Of a stretch of DNA of 64,000 bases, positions 26,823 to 36,059 are shown in pieces. The notes below the pieces were generated by a model. The model had not been told where the DNA came from, ran no database searches, and saw only the letters and a program-made list of their open reading frames with translations. Each line of letters begins with the position of its first letter. Positions within the stretch are counted from its first letter, which is position 1. The position numbers and the translations under genes are program-made. This DNA comes from Paenibacillus psychroresistens (GTDB lineage: Bacteria; Bacillota; Bacilli; Paenibacillales; NBRC-103111): positions 6,337,501 to 6,401,500 of the forward strand of contig NZ_CP034235.1 of NCBI RefSeq assembly GCF_009728935.1, written 5' to 3'.

Positions 26823-27782
26823 TTAATTAATCTCAAGAGAAGCACCATCAATGATGCGAATTCCTGTGATATCTGCAAGGTCCACCATCAATTGAATCAA
26901 CGCAGCATCCTTCATCTTTGCCTCCAGCATGACATCCAAACGCGGTGTAGTCGAAGCAATATCTCTCATAAAATCAAGCAATAGAATGGAATCAACATAA
27001 TCAGCATGTGCACGAGGAACTTTAATGCTTTTTGGACTGGATACATGAATTTTTGGAGGAAGATCATCTGGCCAAGTCTGATAAATACGACCCCATAAAT
27101 CAGAAAGCACTTCTCCATTGTTATTCACCTGATAATGATGAATATCCAAAACCATTGGAACTTTAAGCTTTTCACAAAGCTCTAAGGTTTCTATTGCTGT
27201 AAAGGTTTTATCATCATTTTCCAGTGTAATCCGTTCTTGAATCGTTGGATCGAGCTCAAGAAAATGCTTGGCAAATCGTTCTGAAGCAGAAGGTTTATCA
27301 CCATATGCACCGCCAATATGTATATTGCATTTACTCTGTTTATCTAAGCCCATAGCCTGGAGCATTTGAACATGGCGCTTAAGGTCGCCTACACTATTCT
27401 CTAACACCTCTGGCCTAGGTGTGCTTAACACGGTAAAATGATCGGGATGGAAGCTAACTCGCATCTCATTATCACGTACAAATTCGCCAATTGTTGAGAA
27501 GCCCTCCGCCAAAACAAGAAAAGGATCCCACTCTGCCAGCAAGGCATGTCCAAAAAGTGGGATAAGTTTGGATGTGAAGCGATACACTTGAATTTGATAA
27601 GCACGATTATGTCGCAAAAGTCGCAAGGTATTGTGCAAATTCTCTAAAGCTAATCGCTCTAGCTTACGAATAGCAGCTTCGCGATCTTCTAGCTTAATAA
27701 AATTAGTTACTGTCATCATTCTTGAGGGTGAAGCATTCTCAACCAAAGTCGACATGGCCACATAGCCAAAACGAACTATCAT
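26823..27782 (-). CDS. uvsE: UV damage endonuclease
   Basis: UvsE (UVDE) nicks DNA 5' of UV photoproducts and some other lesions, an alternative to UvrABC repair. The TIM-barrel family motifs are VRFGYVAMS at the N-terminus, VSFHPDHFTVLSTPRPEV, NIHIGGAYGDKPSASERF, ITLENDDKTFTAIE and VMVLDIHH-type metal motif (VPMVLDIHHYQVN), and a late HVSSPK segment. The ATG at 27782 (319 aa) has GGAGTGA 5 bp upstream; a GTG nine bases earlier overlaps that site. UvsE is common in Bacillus and Paenibacillus, often tied to spore DNA repair. Confidence 0.94.
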   Translation of the reverse strand: MIVRFGYVAMSTLVENASPSRMMTVTNFIKLEDREAAIRKLERLALENLHNTLRLLRHNRAYQIQVYRFTSKLIPLFGHALLAEWDPFLVLAEGFSTIGEFVRDNEMRVSFHPDHFTVLSTPRPEVLENSVGDLKRHVQMLQAMGLDKQSKCNIHIGGAYGDKPSASERFAKHFLELDPTIQERITLENDDKTFTAIETLELCEKLKVPMVLDIHHYQVNNNGEVLSDLWGRIYQTWPDDLPPKIHVSSPKSIKVPRAHADYVDSILLLDFMRDIASTTPRLDVMLEAKMKDAALIQLMVDLADITGIRIIDGASLEIN

Positions 27783-27854
27783 CGCACTCACTCCAATCGA
27801 TCATCTTACAGCTTACTTTCCCCTATGATCGATTAAATATAAGTGCTATAGCTC

Positions 27855-28169
27855 TTAATTATCATTAAAGAACATTTCAGCTGCCAATGAAGTCAATACA
27901 GCGGACTCGTCTGTTGTCAATTCCCGCACTAACTCCATCTCTACTTGAGTTCTTTCTTCCCCTTGAAAATTGATCTCTGCAATCGATGCATTAATTTGGA
28001 CGATTGCGACAGCTTTATTCTCTGGGCTATAGGCAATCACCTTTTGTCCAGTTGGATAGACACGAAAGCCAGTTTTCACCATCTTCCCCCGGCCATATTC
28101 CATCAAATCATATAATTCCTGTTTCGATTTAAATTTACATACACTATTAAATTCGGTTTGAAATCCCAT
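27855..28169 (-). CDS. Conserved-looking small protein of unknown function
   Basis: 104 aa, beginning MGFQTEFNSVCKFKS. It has an alternating pattern of strands (TGFRVYPTGQKVIAYSP, KAVAIVQINASIAEINFQGE) and a C-terminal helix (ESAVLTSLAAEMFF). No signal peptide or membrane segment. I do not recognise the family with certainty; the GFRVYP motif loosely recalls small Firmicutes DUF2584-type proteins. It lies 23 bp downstream of ddl on the same strand, with GGAGGCG before the ATG, so it is probably cotranscribed with ddl. Confidence 0.7.
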   Translation of the reverse strand: MGFQTEFNSVCKFKSKQELYDLMEYGRGKMVKTGFRVYPTGQKVIAYSPENKAVAIVQINASIAEINFQGEERTQVEMELVRELTTDESAVLTSLAAEMFFNDN

Positions 28170-28192
28170 TTAGTTTCGCCTCCATTCTTAAT

Positions 28193-29329
28193 TTAATCCG
28201 TACTATATTGTATTTGTTGCTTATCCTCATGTCTTTGCAAGGCTAGCTCAATTAAATCATCCAGCAATTGCACGTACGGCTTACCGCTTTCCTTCCATAG
28301 CAACGGGTACATACTAAATGGGGTAAAACCAGGCATCGTATTAATTTCATTTATGAATACTGCACTATCTGAGGTTCTCACGAAGAAATCGACACGTGAT
28401 AATCCTGATCCATCAATAGCAATAAATGCACGAACCGCTAATTGCTGCAATTGCTCCGCCAGTTCATCTGAGATTTGTGCTGGGATGACCATTTCTGATT
28501 TACCATCGACATATTTCGCTTTGTAGTCATAAAACTCGTTGCAAGGTAATATCTCACCAGGCACGGATGCTTGTGGTTCATCATTGCCGAGAACAGCGAC
28601 TTCGATTTCTCTAGCGTCTACATGCTCCTCAACGATAACCTTGCGGTCATATTGAAAGGCAAAGCTGATGGCTGCTATTAACTCCTCTTGATTGCGTGCC
28701 TTAGAGATCCCGACACTAGAGCCCAGGTTCGCTGGTTTTACAAAACAAGGATAACCCAGTGCTGTTTCAATTTCCATCAGATGGAATGCTTCCTCTTTAG
28801 CCCATTGCGTACGTGTGAAATGTCGAAACAGACATTGCGGTATGCCTTCTTGTGCGAAAACCTTTTTCATCATTATCTTATCCATGCCAACAGCGGATGC
28901 CAATACTCCCGCTCCCACATAAGGGATATTTGCCATTTCCAGTAATCCTTGAATAGTCCCATCCTCACCAAAGGTTCCGTGCAAGAGCGGGAAGATAACG
29001 TCCAAGCCCTGCAAATCCGGTGATTTCGTTGAGGTAAGCTCGACAGTACCTGCAAAAATAGCTTCTATGCCTGTAGATGGTTGGGATATAGCTTGCCCAG
29101 ATCCCTTAGCATCTTCTATATCTGAAAAAGTTAAATTTGAGATTTGATATACAGGTCCTTCTAAAGCTATACCTGCTTTCCAGCCACCTTGCTTAGAAAT
29201 ATATATAGGATGAATTTCGTATTTAGTGTGATCAAAAGCTTGAATGACTGCCAACGCGGTCTGTAAGGACACATCATGCTCGCCAGACTTTCCTCCGTAA
29301 ATCAGACCCACGCGTATTTTTCTATTCAT
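28193..29329 (-). CDS. ddl: D-alanine--D-alanine ligase
   Basis: Joins two D-alanines with ATP for peptidoglycan precursor synthesis in the cytosol. The 378-aa ATP-grasp enzyme has VGLIYGGKSGEHDVSLQTA (N-terminal ligand motif), YVGAGVLASAVGMDK, PCFVKPANLGSSVGISKA (ATP-grasp loop), the catalytic-metal region in FINEINTMPGFTPFSMYP and the dipeptide-pocket Ser/Tyr area. It is of the DdlA/VanA-like length; whether it favours D-Ala or another second substrate cannot be told here. AGGAGG lies before the ATG. Confidence 0.95.
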   Translation of the reverse strand: MNRKIRVGLIYGGKSGEHDVSLQTALAVIQAFDHTKYEIHPIYISKQGGWKAGIALEGPVYQISNLTFSDIEDAKGSGQAISQPSTGIEAIFAGTVELTSTKSPDLQGLDVIFPLLHGTFGEDGTIQGLLEMANIPYVGAGVLASAVGMDKIMMKKVFAQEGIPQCLFRHFTRTQWAKEEAFHLMEIETALGYPCFVKPANLGSSVGISKARNQEELIAAISFAFQYDRKVIVEEHVDAREIEVAVLGNDEPQASVPGEILPCNEFYDYKAKYVDGKSEMVIPAQISDELAEQLQQLAVRAFIAIDGSGLSRVDFFVRTSDSAVFINEINTMPGFTPFSMYPLLWKESGKPYVQLLDDLIELALQRHEDKQQIQYSTD

Positions 29330-29363
29330 GATTACCTCCTGATAATGTGTGAAAGATTAACTT

Positions 29364-30287
29364 TTAAAATTGATCCGGCATGTGGAAAAAGCGATACTTC
29401 GTTAAGGAAGTCCAAGCATAAGAGTCCCGATAATCCCAATATCGATTTTTACTGTTGGTGGTGTGTGCGCATATCAAGGGCATGCCGTTGGCATCTACCT
29501 CAGTCACAATCGCGCTATGCTGATAATGACCGTTTCCATCCCAATCATAGCTAATAACATCACCAATGGTGAGCTTCTGCGGAACATCCACCCGCTCAGC
29601 ATGCCATTCCTTGGAGTCGCTGCCTAAAAAGCGATTGAGCGAATCTGCAACAGCCCAGCTAAAGCTCCATAGCTCTTGATTACCCTTTTTCCCTTGATAC
29701 CACCAGCCTAATTCTCTTTTTCCAGTATAGTTCATTGGTGCATTGCCTGCAAAGAGGCATTGTGAAACAAAATTCGTGCAATCATCATTTTCAAAAAATA
29801 AATAGTTGGGATTATGTGAATTCCACCAAGTATGAGCGTATGTCTGTACCTGACTTCGATTGTAGCTGCTTGGAACGCGTGGATACTCAGGTTCTGTAGG
29901 AAGATTAGGACGAACCCTAAGCATTGGATAAATCCGGTTTATGTACCAATGCCCATTATAAGAACGCATGCTTATCTGCTCACATTCCAGCCTTTCTTCT
30001 ATATGAACCGCTGCTCCAATTTGATATTGATTGCTTAAAGATATCTCGATCCATGCTACAGCTTCATTCTCTCTTTCTTCGAAGCGAACGATATTATAGG
30101 TCGAGTTATGTTTGAACATTCTGAGATTACGTTGCTGTTGAAGCTGGTATAGACGAAATAACTTTATTTTTTGTGTATTTAAATAAATCGCATCCGCAAC
30201 AAGACTAGCTAAAGGGCCAATATCATAGTCAAACAGCATCTGATTCCTAATATCTACATACTCGTCTAACAACGTATTCCAGCTCAT
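29364..30287 (-). CDS. Amidase-domain protein (putative CHAP/NlpC-like cysteine amidase)
   Basis: 307 aa. The C-terminal half (about 150-305) matches the putative amidase domain found in Firmicutes: the catalytic Cys in NDDCTNFVSQCLFAG, WWYQ, and the His in QHSAIVTEVDANGMP, with a late NRYWDYRDSY. The N-terminal half is helical and charged, without a signal peptide, so export is not obvious; such proteins in spore formers often act in the forespore or mother cell. AGAGGTGATC precedes the ATG. It is 34 bp upstream of ddl on the same strand and may be cotranscribed. Confidence 0.85.
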   Translation of the reverse strand: MSWNTLLDEYVDIRNQMLFDYDIGPLASLVADAIYLNTQKIKLFRLYQLQQQRNLRMFKHNSTYNIVRFEERENEAVAWIEISLSNQYQIGAAVHIEERLECEQISMRSYNGHWYINRIYPMLRVRPNLPTEPEYPRVPSSYNRSQVQTYAHTWWNSHNPNYLFFENDDCTNFVSQCLFAGNAPMNYTGKRELGWWYQGKKGNQELWSFSWAVADSLNRFLGSDSKEWHAERVDVPQKLTIGDVISYDWDGNGHYQHSAIVTEVDANGMPLICAHTTNSKNRYWDYRDSYAWTSLTKYRFFHMPDQF

Positions 30288-30443
30288 TAGATCACCTCTT
30301 TACCATTTTTCAATATTCATCCTATTTAATTTATGATTCTAGTTTAAAAATCATGTTTGTAAATGAAGCATGTAAGTAAATATTAAGGAAATAATGAGCT
30401 TATGGGGTTTACGAAGTGTATGCAAAATTGTATACTTAAGCTA

Positions 30444-30481
30444 TATAATTTATTTATGAAATTAGGTTTCATCTAATGAAA
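30444..30481 (+). promoter_or_regulatory. Aconitase -10 box with overlapping ATGAAA/TTTCAT palindromes
   Basis: TATAAT at 30444-30449 has no strong -35 at 17 bp. Just downstream, ATGAAA (30456-30461), TTTCAT (30467-30472) and ATGAAA (30476-30481) form two overlapping inverted repeats with spacers of 5 and 4 bp, at the position of the transcription start. This suits a repressor site for a citrate-cycle or iron regulator; it does not match the CcpC boxes known from Bacillus subtilis citB. Operator role is inference. Confidence 0.45.
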
Positions 30482-30524
30482 CTCAATCCAGCTTTTAGTC
30501 ACTCATCTAACGGAGGCGAAGTAA

Positions 30525-33233
30525 ATGGCAAGGAACGACCATTATTCAGTCAAAAAGAATTTAACCATTAGCGGTAAAGATTATGTGTATTATCATGTAG
30601 ATTCATTAGAAGCTAAAGGCTTCGGCACGATTTCCAAGCTTCCTTTCTCTATTAAAGTATTGCTTGAAGCAGCTGTTCGTCAGTTTGACGGTCATGCCAT
30701 TACAACTGAGCATGTGAAACAAATCGCAGGCTGGGCAGAAGGCCAAGACTTCAATAAAGAAATTCCATTCATTCCTGCACGTATCGTGCTTCAGGATTTT
30801 ACCGGTGTTCCGGTTGTTGTTGATTTAGCAGCTATGCGTTCCACCATGAGTCGTGCAGGCGGCGATGCAAAGAGAATCAATCCTCTAGTTCCGGTTGATC
30901 TTGTTATTGATCACTCAGTTATGGTTGATGCTTTTGGTACTGCTGATGCATTGGATTTCAATGTGAATGTAGAGTTCGAACGTAATGATGAGCGTTACCG
31001 TTTCTTGCGCTGGGCGCAAACCGCATTTGATAACTTCCGTGCTGTACCTCCTGCTACTGGGATTGTCCATCAGGTTAACTTGGAGTATCTGGCATCTGTT
31101 GCAACAACTAAACAAATCGGTGACGAAACGGAAGTTTACCCGGATTCATTAGTAGGTACAGATTCACATACTACAATGATCAATGGTCTTGGCGTAGTTG
31201 GTTGGGGCGTTGGCGGTATTGAAGCTGAAGCAGGTATGCTGGGTCAGCCTTTATATTTTGTAACACCTGAGGTTGTTGGCTTTAAATTAACAGGCAGCTT
31301 AGCTGAGGGTTCAACAGCTACGGATCTTGCCTTAACGATTACACAAATTTTACGTAAAAAAGGCGTTGTTGGTAAATTCGTCGAGTTCTATGGTACAGGC
31401 TTAAGCAACATTAGCTTGGCTGACCGAGCGACTGTCGCAAACATGGCTCCTGAGTATGGCGCAACTGTTGGATTCTTCCCTGTTGATGAAGAAACAATCA
31501 ACTATCTACGCGGCACTGGCCGTGAAGAAGAGCATATTGCTCTAGTTGAAGCTTATTATAAAGCACAAGGTATGTTCCGCACTGACTCTACTCCAGATCC
31601 CGTTTTTAGCACGACTATGGAATTGGATATGTCTACGGTTGTACCAAGCTTAGCTGGGCCGAAACGTCCACAGGATCGTATCGAGCTTACTTCAATGAAG
31701 GAAGCTTTCAATAGCATCATTCGTACACCGATTGATAAAGGCGGCTATGGTTTATCGGAAGAAAAAATTAACGCTAGCGTCGAAATCAAGCAAAAAAACA
31801 GCAAGCCTGAGCAATTAAAAACAGGTGCTGTAGTTATCGCAGCTATTACAAGCTGTACTAATACTTCTAACCCAAGTGTTATGCTGGGCGCAGGTCTTGT
31901 CGCCAAGAAAGCTATAGAACGCGGTTTAGTCAAACCAGCATATGTAAAAAGCAGCTTAACTCCAGGATCTCTTGTTGTAACCGAATATTTAATAAAAGCT
32001 GGATTGCTAGAACCGCTTGAAAAGCTTGGCTTCTTCGTAGCCGGATATGGCTGTGCAACTTGTATCGGCAACAGTGGTCCATTACCTGATGCAGTTAATG
32101 ACGCGATCATCGATAATGATTTAACTGTAGCTGCTGTATTAAGCGGTAACCGTAACTTTGAAGGCCGGATTCATGCTCAGATTAAAGCCAACTATTTAGC
32201 TTCTCCACCGCTAGTTGTAGCTTACGCAATTGCTGGGACAGTTAATATTGATCTTGCAACTGAACCACTTGGTTATGATACTAATAACGAGCCTGTTTAC
32301 CTTAAGGACATCTGGCCGACTTCCAAAGAAGTTCAAGATGCCGTTCGCACAGCCGTTACTCCAGATATGTTCCGTGCCAAATATAAAAATGTTTTCCGTC
32401 AAAATGAGCGTTGGAATGAAATTCCGATTCCAGAAGGCGAATTGTACGAGTGGGATAATAAATCAACTTACATTCAGGAACCTCCATTCTTTACTGATCT
32501 TGGAACGGTTTTAGATGATATCGCTGATATTCATGGCGCAAAAGCTCTAGCTTTAATGGGCGATTCCGTTACAACAGATCATATTTCCCCAGCCGGTAAT
32601 ATTACGACTACAAGCCCAGCTGGTAAATATCTAATTGAAAATGGCGTTAAAAAAGAAGATTTCAACTCCTACGGCTCACGTCGTGGTAATCATGAAGCTA
32701 TGATGCGTGGCACTTTCGCTAATGTGCGTATTCGTAATCAAGTAGCTCCTGGTACTGAAGGCGGCGTTACGACTTACTTGCCAACAGGCGAAGTAATGTC
32801 GATCTATGATGCTTCAATGAAATATCAAGAGAATAATACAAACCTGGTAGTTATCGCTGGTAAAGAATATGGGACTGGCAGCTCACGCGACTGGGCAGCA
32901 AAAGGTACCTTCTTGTTAGGCGTAAAAGCTGTAATCGCTGAGAGCTTCGAGCGTATTCACCGCAGTAACCTTGTGGGTATGGGCGTTCTTCCTTTGCAGT
33001 TCCCAGAAGGCTTAGGCTGGAGAACTTTAGGGATTACTGGAACAGAAACCTTTACGATCAGCGGACTCTCGAATGATGTTCAACCAGGGCAAAAGGTTAA
33101 AGTAACCGTCGCTCGTAATGATGGTTCATCGTTTGATTTTGAAGCCATTGTCCGTTTGGACAGCTTGGTTGACGTAGATTACTATCGCAATGGCGGTATC
33201 CTGCAAACCGTGCTTCGTCAAATTATGGCTTAA
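30525..33233 (+). CDS. acnA: Aconitate hydratase
   Basis: Interconverts citrate and isocitrate in the TCA cycle with a [4Fe-4S] cluster. The 902-aa protein has domains 1-3 then the swivel domain, the order of the AcnA/IRP1 group. The cluster cysteines are in AAITSCTNTSNPSVML and GYGCATCIGNSGPL. Other motifs: DSLVGTDSHTTMINGLGVVGWGVGG and, near the end, GKEYGTGSSRDWAAKG. Members of this group can also bind iron-responsive RNA when the cluster is lost. CGGAGGCG lies before the ATG. A perfect terminator follows. Confidence 0.97.
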   Translation: MARNDHYSVKKNLTISGKDYVYYHVDSLEAKGFGTISKLPFSIKVLLEAAVRQFDGHAITTEHVKQIAGWAEGQDFNKEIPFIPARIVLQDFTGVPVVVDLAAMRSTMSRAGGDAKRINPLVPVDLVIDHSVMVDAFGTADALDFNVNVEFERNDERYRFLRWAQTAFDNFRAVPPATGIVHQVNLEYLASVATTKQIGDETEVYPDSLVGTDSHTTMINGLGVVGWGVGGIEAEAGMLGQPLYFVTPEVVGFKLTGSLAEGSTATDLALTITQILRKKGVVGKFVEFYGTGLSNISLADRATVANMAPEYGATVGFFPVDEETINYLRGTGREEEHIALVEAYYKAQGMFRTDSTPDPVFSTTMELDMSTVVPSLAGPKRPQDRIELTSMKEAFNSIIRTPIDKGGYGLSEEKINASVEIKQKNSKPEQLKTGAVVIAAITSCTNTSNPSVMLGAGLVAKKAIERGLVKPAYVKSSLTPGSLVVTEYLIKAGLLEPLEKLGFFVAGYGCATCIGNSGPLPDAVNDAIIDNDLTVAAVLSGNRNFEGRIHAQIKANYLASPPLVVAYAIAGTVNIDLATEPLGYDTNNEPVYLKDIWPTSKEVQDAVRTAVTPDMFRAKYKNVFRQNERWNEIPIPEGELYEWDNKSTYIQEPPFFTDLGTVLDDIADIHGAKALALMGDSVTTDHISPAGNITTTSPAGKYLIENGVKKEDFNSYGSRRGNHEAMMRGTFANVRIRNQVAPGTEGGVTTYLPTGEVMSIYDASMKYQENNTNLVVIAGKEYGTGSSRDWAAKGTFLLGVKAVIAESFERIHRSNLVGMGVLPLQFPEGLGWRTLGITGTETFTISGLSNDVQPGQKVKVTVARNDGSSFDFEAIVRLDSLVDVDYYRNGGILQTVLRQIMA

Positions 33234-33256
33234 GTTTAATTGGATATATAGCAAGT

Positions 33257-33305
33257 AAAAAACCATGAATGCAGCTGTTATAACAGCTGCATTCATGGTT
33301 TTTTT
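33257..33305 (+). terminator. Perfect palindromic terminator of aconitase
   Basis: A6-CCATGAATGCAGCTGTT pairs exactly with AACAGCTGCATTCATGG-T7, loop AT/TA at the centre. Flanking A-run and T-run make it work in both directions, 24 bp after the aconitase stop. Confidence 0.93.
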
Positions 33306-33384
33306 GTCTTGCTCTAACTAATTTGTTTTTAGGGATGAAACATCAAAAATACAGTTTCATTTAATAAAAAAGTGATTTTGCGAC

Positions 33385-33530
33385 AATCTACCTGCAAATT
33401 TACAGGCAGATTTCTAAAAACAGCCCAAAATCGTTGATTTTAGGGATTTTCGAAAAATCTACATGGATTTTTGCAGGTAAAACCTTTCAAACCGCTAATT
33501 TTGTTCCATTTACATGGATTTTTGCAGGTA
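33385..33530. repeat. Cluster of TACCTGCAAA-type palindromic repeats
   Basis: A hairpin at 33385-33412 (AATCT-CCTG and CAGG-AGATT) is followed by two identical copies of TACATGGATTTTTGCAGGTA at 33460-33479 and 33511-33530, 51 bp apart. TTTTTGCAGGTAGAT is the reverse complement of the ATCTACCTGCAAA part of the first hairpin. The gap 33306-33566 holds only this cluster and AT-rich DNA. Confidence 0.75.
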
Positions 33531-33566
33531 GATTTATAATTTTCGCTAGACCTGGATTATCAGGAC

Positions 33567-34928
33567 TCACACCCGGCCAATGCCATTGTAGATCATACCC
33601 AACCTTCTAATTTCATGAACATCAAGGCAATTTCTCGCATCAATTAGAATTGGATTACGCATATTTGTTTTAACTCTGGAGTAGTCTAGATGCCTGTAAG
33701 CTTCCCATTCCGTCGCTATTATAATTGCATCACATTGGTTAGCTAGCACATAAGGATCCTCACAATATTCCACCTGATTACTGCTTAACACATTACGCAT
33801 ATTAACCATCGCAATTGGATCATGTACCTTGATAGTAGCATCACGTGTTAATAATTCCTTAATAATCTCAAGCGCAGGAGCATCCCGAATATCATCTGTA
33901 TTAGGTTTAAATGCTAAGCCAAATATACCGATTGTTCTTCCTCGCAATACTTTTAGATGCTTCTGCAGCATCTCGATAATCAAATAAATTTGCCGTTGGT
34001 TTATTTCACAAACAGCCTTCAGGATAGGCAACGAATAGTCATATTCGTTAGCTAAGGCTTGCAACGCTTTTGTGTCCTTGGGAAAACAGGAGCCTCCCCA
34101 GCCTAAGCCAGCTTGGAGAAAAGGCGCTCCAATTCGCGGGTCTGCCCCCATACCTCGCGTAACCTCAACAATATCCGCTCCTACTTTCTCACAGAGCCCT
34201 GCAATTTCATTTACGAAGCTGATTTTCGTTGCCAAAAATGCATTCGCTGCATATTTAATCATTTCCGAGCTGGTCGGATCCGTTATAATCAGTGGGGGTA
34301 ATTGATAGCCTTGAGGTCTTGGAATAAAAGCAGGCGGTGAAAAAGTTTGTTCCAATATAGGTTTGAATAATAATCTTAGCTTCTCAATGACTTCATTATG
34401 TTCACTGCCAATCACAATACGATCGGGGAAAAAGCTATACCAGAGTGCCATACCTTCACGCAAAAATTCAGGATTGGATGCGACAAAAAACTCCGCTTTG
34501 ATATCCTTTTCACGAAGTGTTGCTTCAATAACATATTGTACCCTTCGATTAGTTCCAATGGGTACTGTCGATTTCATCACAATAATGTAAGTGTGCCCAT
34601 CTAAAAAACCTTCTGCAATTTCACGGACAGCATTCTCAACAAACTGCGTATCGGCGCTTCCGTCTGGTCTTGAAGGCGTACCAACTGCAATGATGATAAT
34701 ATCAGACAAGCCAACTGCCTCTAAGGTGTTGCTTGTAAAGTAAAGATTGTGCCTGACTTCCTTCAAAAGCACCTCAATTCCTGTTTCATGAATTGGGCTC
34801 TTTTCTTCCAGCAGCATGGCTATCTTCTGTTCATCCTTATCTATTCCTATAACATTATGACCTAAATATGCTAAGGAAACCGCCGTAGTCAAGCCTACAT
34901 ATCCCGTTCCTACTACTGTAACCTTCAT
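33567..34928 (-). CDS. ugd: UDP-glucose/GDP-mannose dehydrogenase family protein
   Basis: Oxidises UDP-glucose to UDP-glucuronate (or a related NDP-sugar) with two NAD+, supplying surface polysaccharides. The 453-aa protein from ATG 34928 (GAGGTGGGA upstream) starts with the Rossmann motif VTVVGTGYVGLTTAV. FVASNPEFLREGMAL, TSSEMIKYAANAFLATKISF and the catalytic Cys in GLGWGGSCFPKDTKAL are classic. GIFGLAFKPNTDDIRDAPAL is the C-terminal UDP domain motif. The longer reading from 34979 lacks a ribosome site. No polysaccharide genes are adjacent. Confidence 0.95.
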   Translation of the reverse strand: MKVTVVGTGYVGLTTAVSLAYLGHNVIGIDKDEQKIAMLLEEKSPIHETGIEVLLKEVRHNLYFTSNTLEAVGLSDIIIIAVGTPSRPDGSADTQFVENAVREIAEGFLDGHTYIIVMKSTVPIGTNRRVQYVIEATLREKDIKAEFFVASNPEFLREGMALWYSFFPDRIVIGSEHNEVIEKLRLLFKPILEQTFSPPAFIPRPQGYQLPPLIITDPTSSEMIKYAANAFLATKISFVNEIAGLCEKVGADIVEVTRGMGADPRIGAPFLQAGLGWGGSCFPKDTKALQALANEYDYSLPILKAVCEINQRQIYLIIEMLQKHLKVLRGRTIGIFGLAFKPNTDDIRDAPALEIIKELLTRDATIKVHDPIAMVNMRNVLSSNQVEYCEDPYVLANQCDAIIIATEWEAYRHLDYSRVKTNMRNPILIDARNCLDVHEIRRLGMIYNGIGRV

Positions 34929-35055
34929 ATTCCCACCTCGATGAATGAATGCATTTACTAGCATACCTTCATTAAACACCTTAATGGGTTCTTTCGTCCG
35001 TTTAGCTTTTGTAAACGAGGGTAAACGGTTGCGCCTCCTTTAAGGGCGGGAGTTT

Positions 35056-35799
35056 CTATCGCAGCATAGTCCCCATTCGATGGGCTGCCTCAATAATCGA
35101 AGGCACATGCTCCAGCATCTTAGTTTGCGTCAATCGATTAGCAGGACCTGAGACGGCCAAGGAAGCCATAAGCTTCCCATCTCTACCGAATATCGGCGCA
35201 GATACCGCGGCGGCACCAGGCTCTCTCTCTTCTATGCTGGTGGCAAACCCAAGCTTGCGTGTGTCCTCAAGCATTTGAATAAGTACGTTGCTGTCAAGGC
35301 CGGATGTTATTTTCGCTGTATTGATTACTTGCTCCTGTACAGCTTCATCTGCGTAAGCAAGCAATACTTTACTCGATGCACCTACGAAAAGCGGCATTCT
35401 TGCCCCAACAGGCGCAACTCGGCGAATCGCTTGATTACTCTGTACGGCTTGAACGCGCACTCGCTCATTGCCATCTCGAATATATAAAGAAATCGTTTCC
35501 CCTACCTGATCGCGTAAACGCTCCATTTCCGGTAGCAGCACAACCCCCATATCATCACTTTGAATCAGATTTGCAGACAGCTCCCAAAGTCGAAAGCCTA
35601 AGCGATATTTTTCCGTAGCCCCATCACGCTGAATAAAAGCTTTCCCCTCCAGGGAAGCCAATAGACGATGTACAGTACTTTTATGCAGGGAGACTTTATT
35701 GGAAATTTCCGTTAAACTCAGCTCTTTCACATCAACAAAACAAAGTAATATATCCATCGCACGTTCTACCGCACGAACAGTTAATTTCCCATCTTCCAC
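35056..35799 (-). CDS. IclR-family transcriptional regulator
   Basis: 247 aa with an N-terminal winged helix (residues about 8-65; SLTEISNKVSLHKSTVHRLLASLEGK) and a C-terminal effector domain (about 75-245) with the family pattern GETISLYIRDGNERVRVQ, GARMPLFVGASSKVLLAY, TSIEEREPGAAAVSAPIFGRDG and LAVSGPANRL. Such regulators often control aromatic or sugar-acid catabolism. GGGAGG precedes a GTG start. A palindrome immediately upstream (35845) is a good candidate for autoregulation. No obvious catabolic target operon is next to it. Confidence 0.93.
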   Translation of the reverse strand: MEDGKLTVRAVERAMDILLCFVDVKELSLTEISNKVSLHKSTVHRLLASLEGKAFIQRDGATEKYRLGFRLWELSANLIQSDDMGVVLLPEMERLRDQVGETISLYIRDGNERVRVQAVQSNQAIRRVAPVGARMPLFVGASSKVLLAYADEAVQEQVINTAKITSGLDSNVLIQMLEDTRKLGFATSIEEREPGAAAVSAPIFGRDGKLMASLAVSGPANRLTQTKMLEHVPSIIEAAHRMGTMLR

Positions 35800-35844
35800 G
35801 AAGGCAACCTCCCTAATAGTAACCCAACCATTAACAGGATTTGG

Positions 35845-35861
35845 GTTTCACCATGTGAAAC
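35845..35861 (-). promoter_or_regulatory. Palindromic operator candidate for the IclR regulator
   Basis: GTTTCAC-CAT-GTGAAAC is a perfect 7-bp inverted repeat with a 3-bp spacer. On the minus strand it lies about 12 bp downstream of a TATACT -10 box (35874-35879), with a weak TTACCT 17 bp further up. Its place between promoter and gene suits autorepression. Confidence 0.55.
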
Positions 35862-36059
35862 TTGATTTCTCTTAGTATAACGGAAATCGCAAGAGAAGGT
35901 AAAGCATTACATCTATATTTCCTATATTACAAACTCTTTACATTTGGTTGACATTTACGAATTACTATAGTAATTGATAATTGCAATCGCATACAATAAA
36001 AACACTAAAGCACATCCATTAACAAACGTTTATCAGACCTCAAGAAGGAGAAATGCCCC

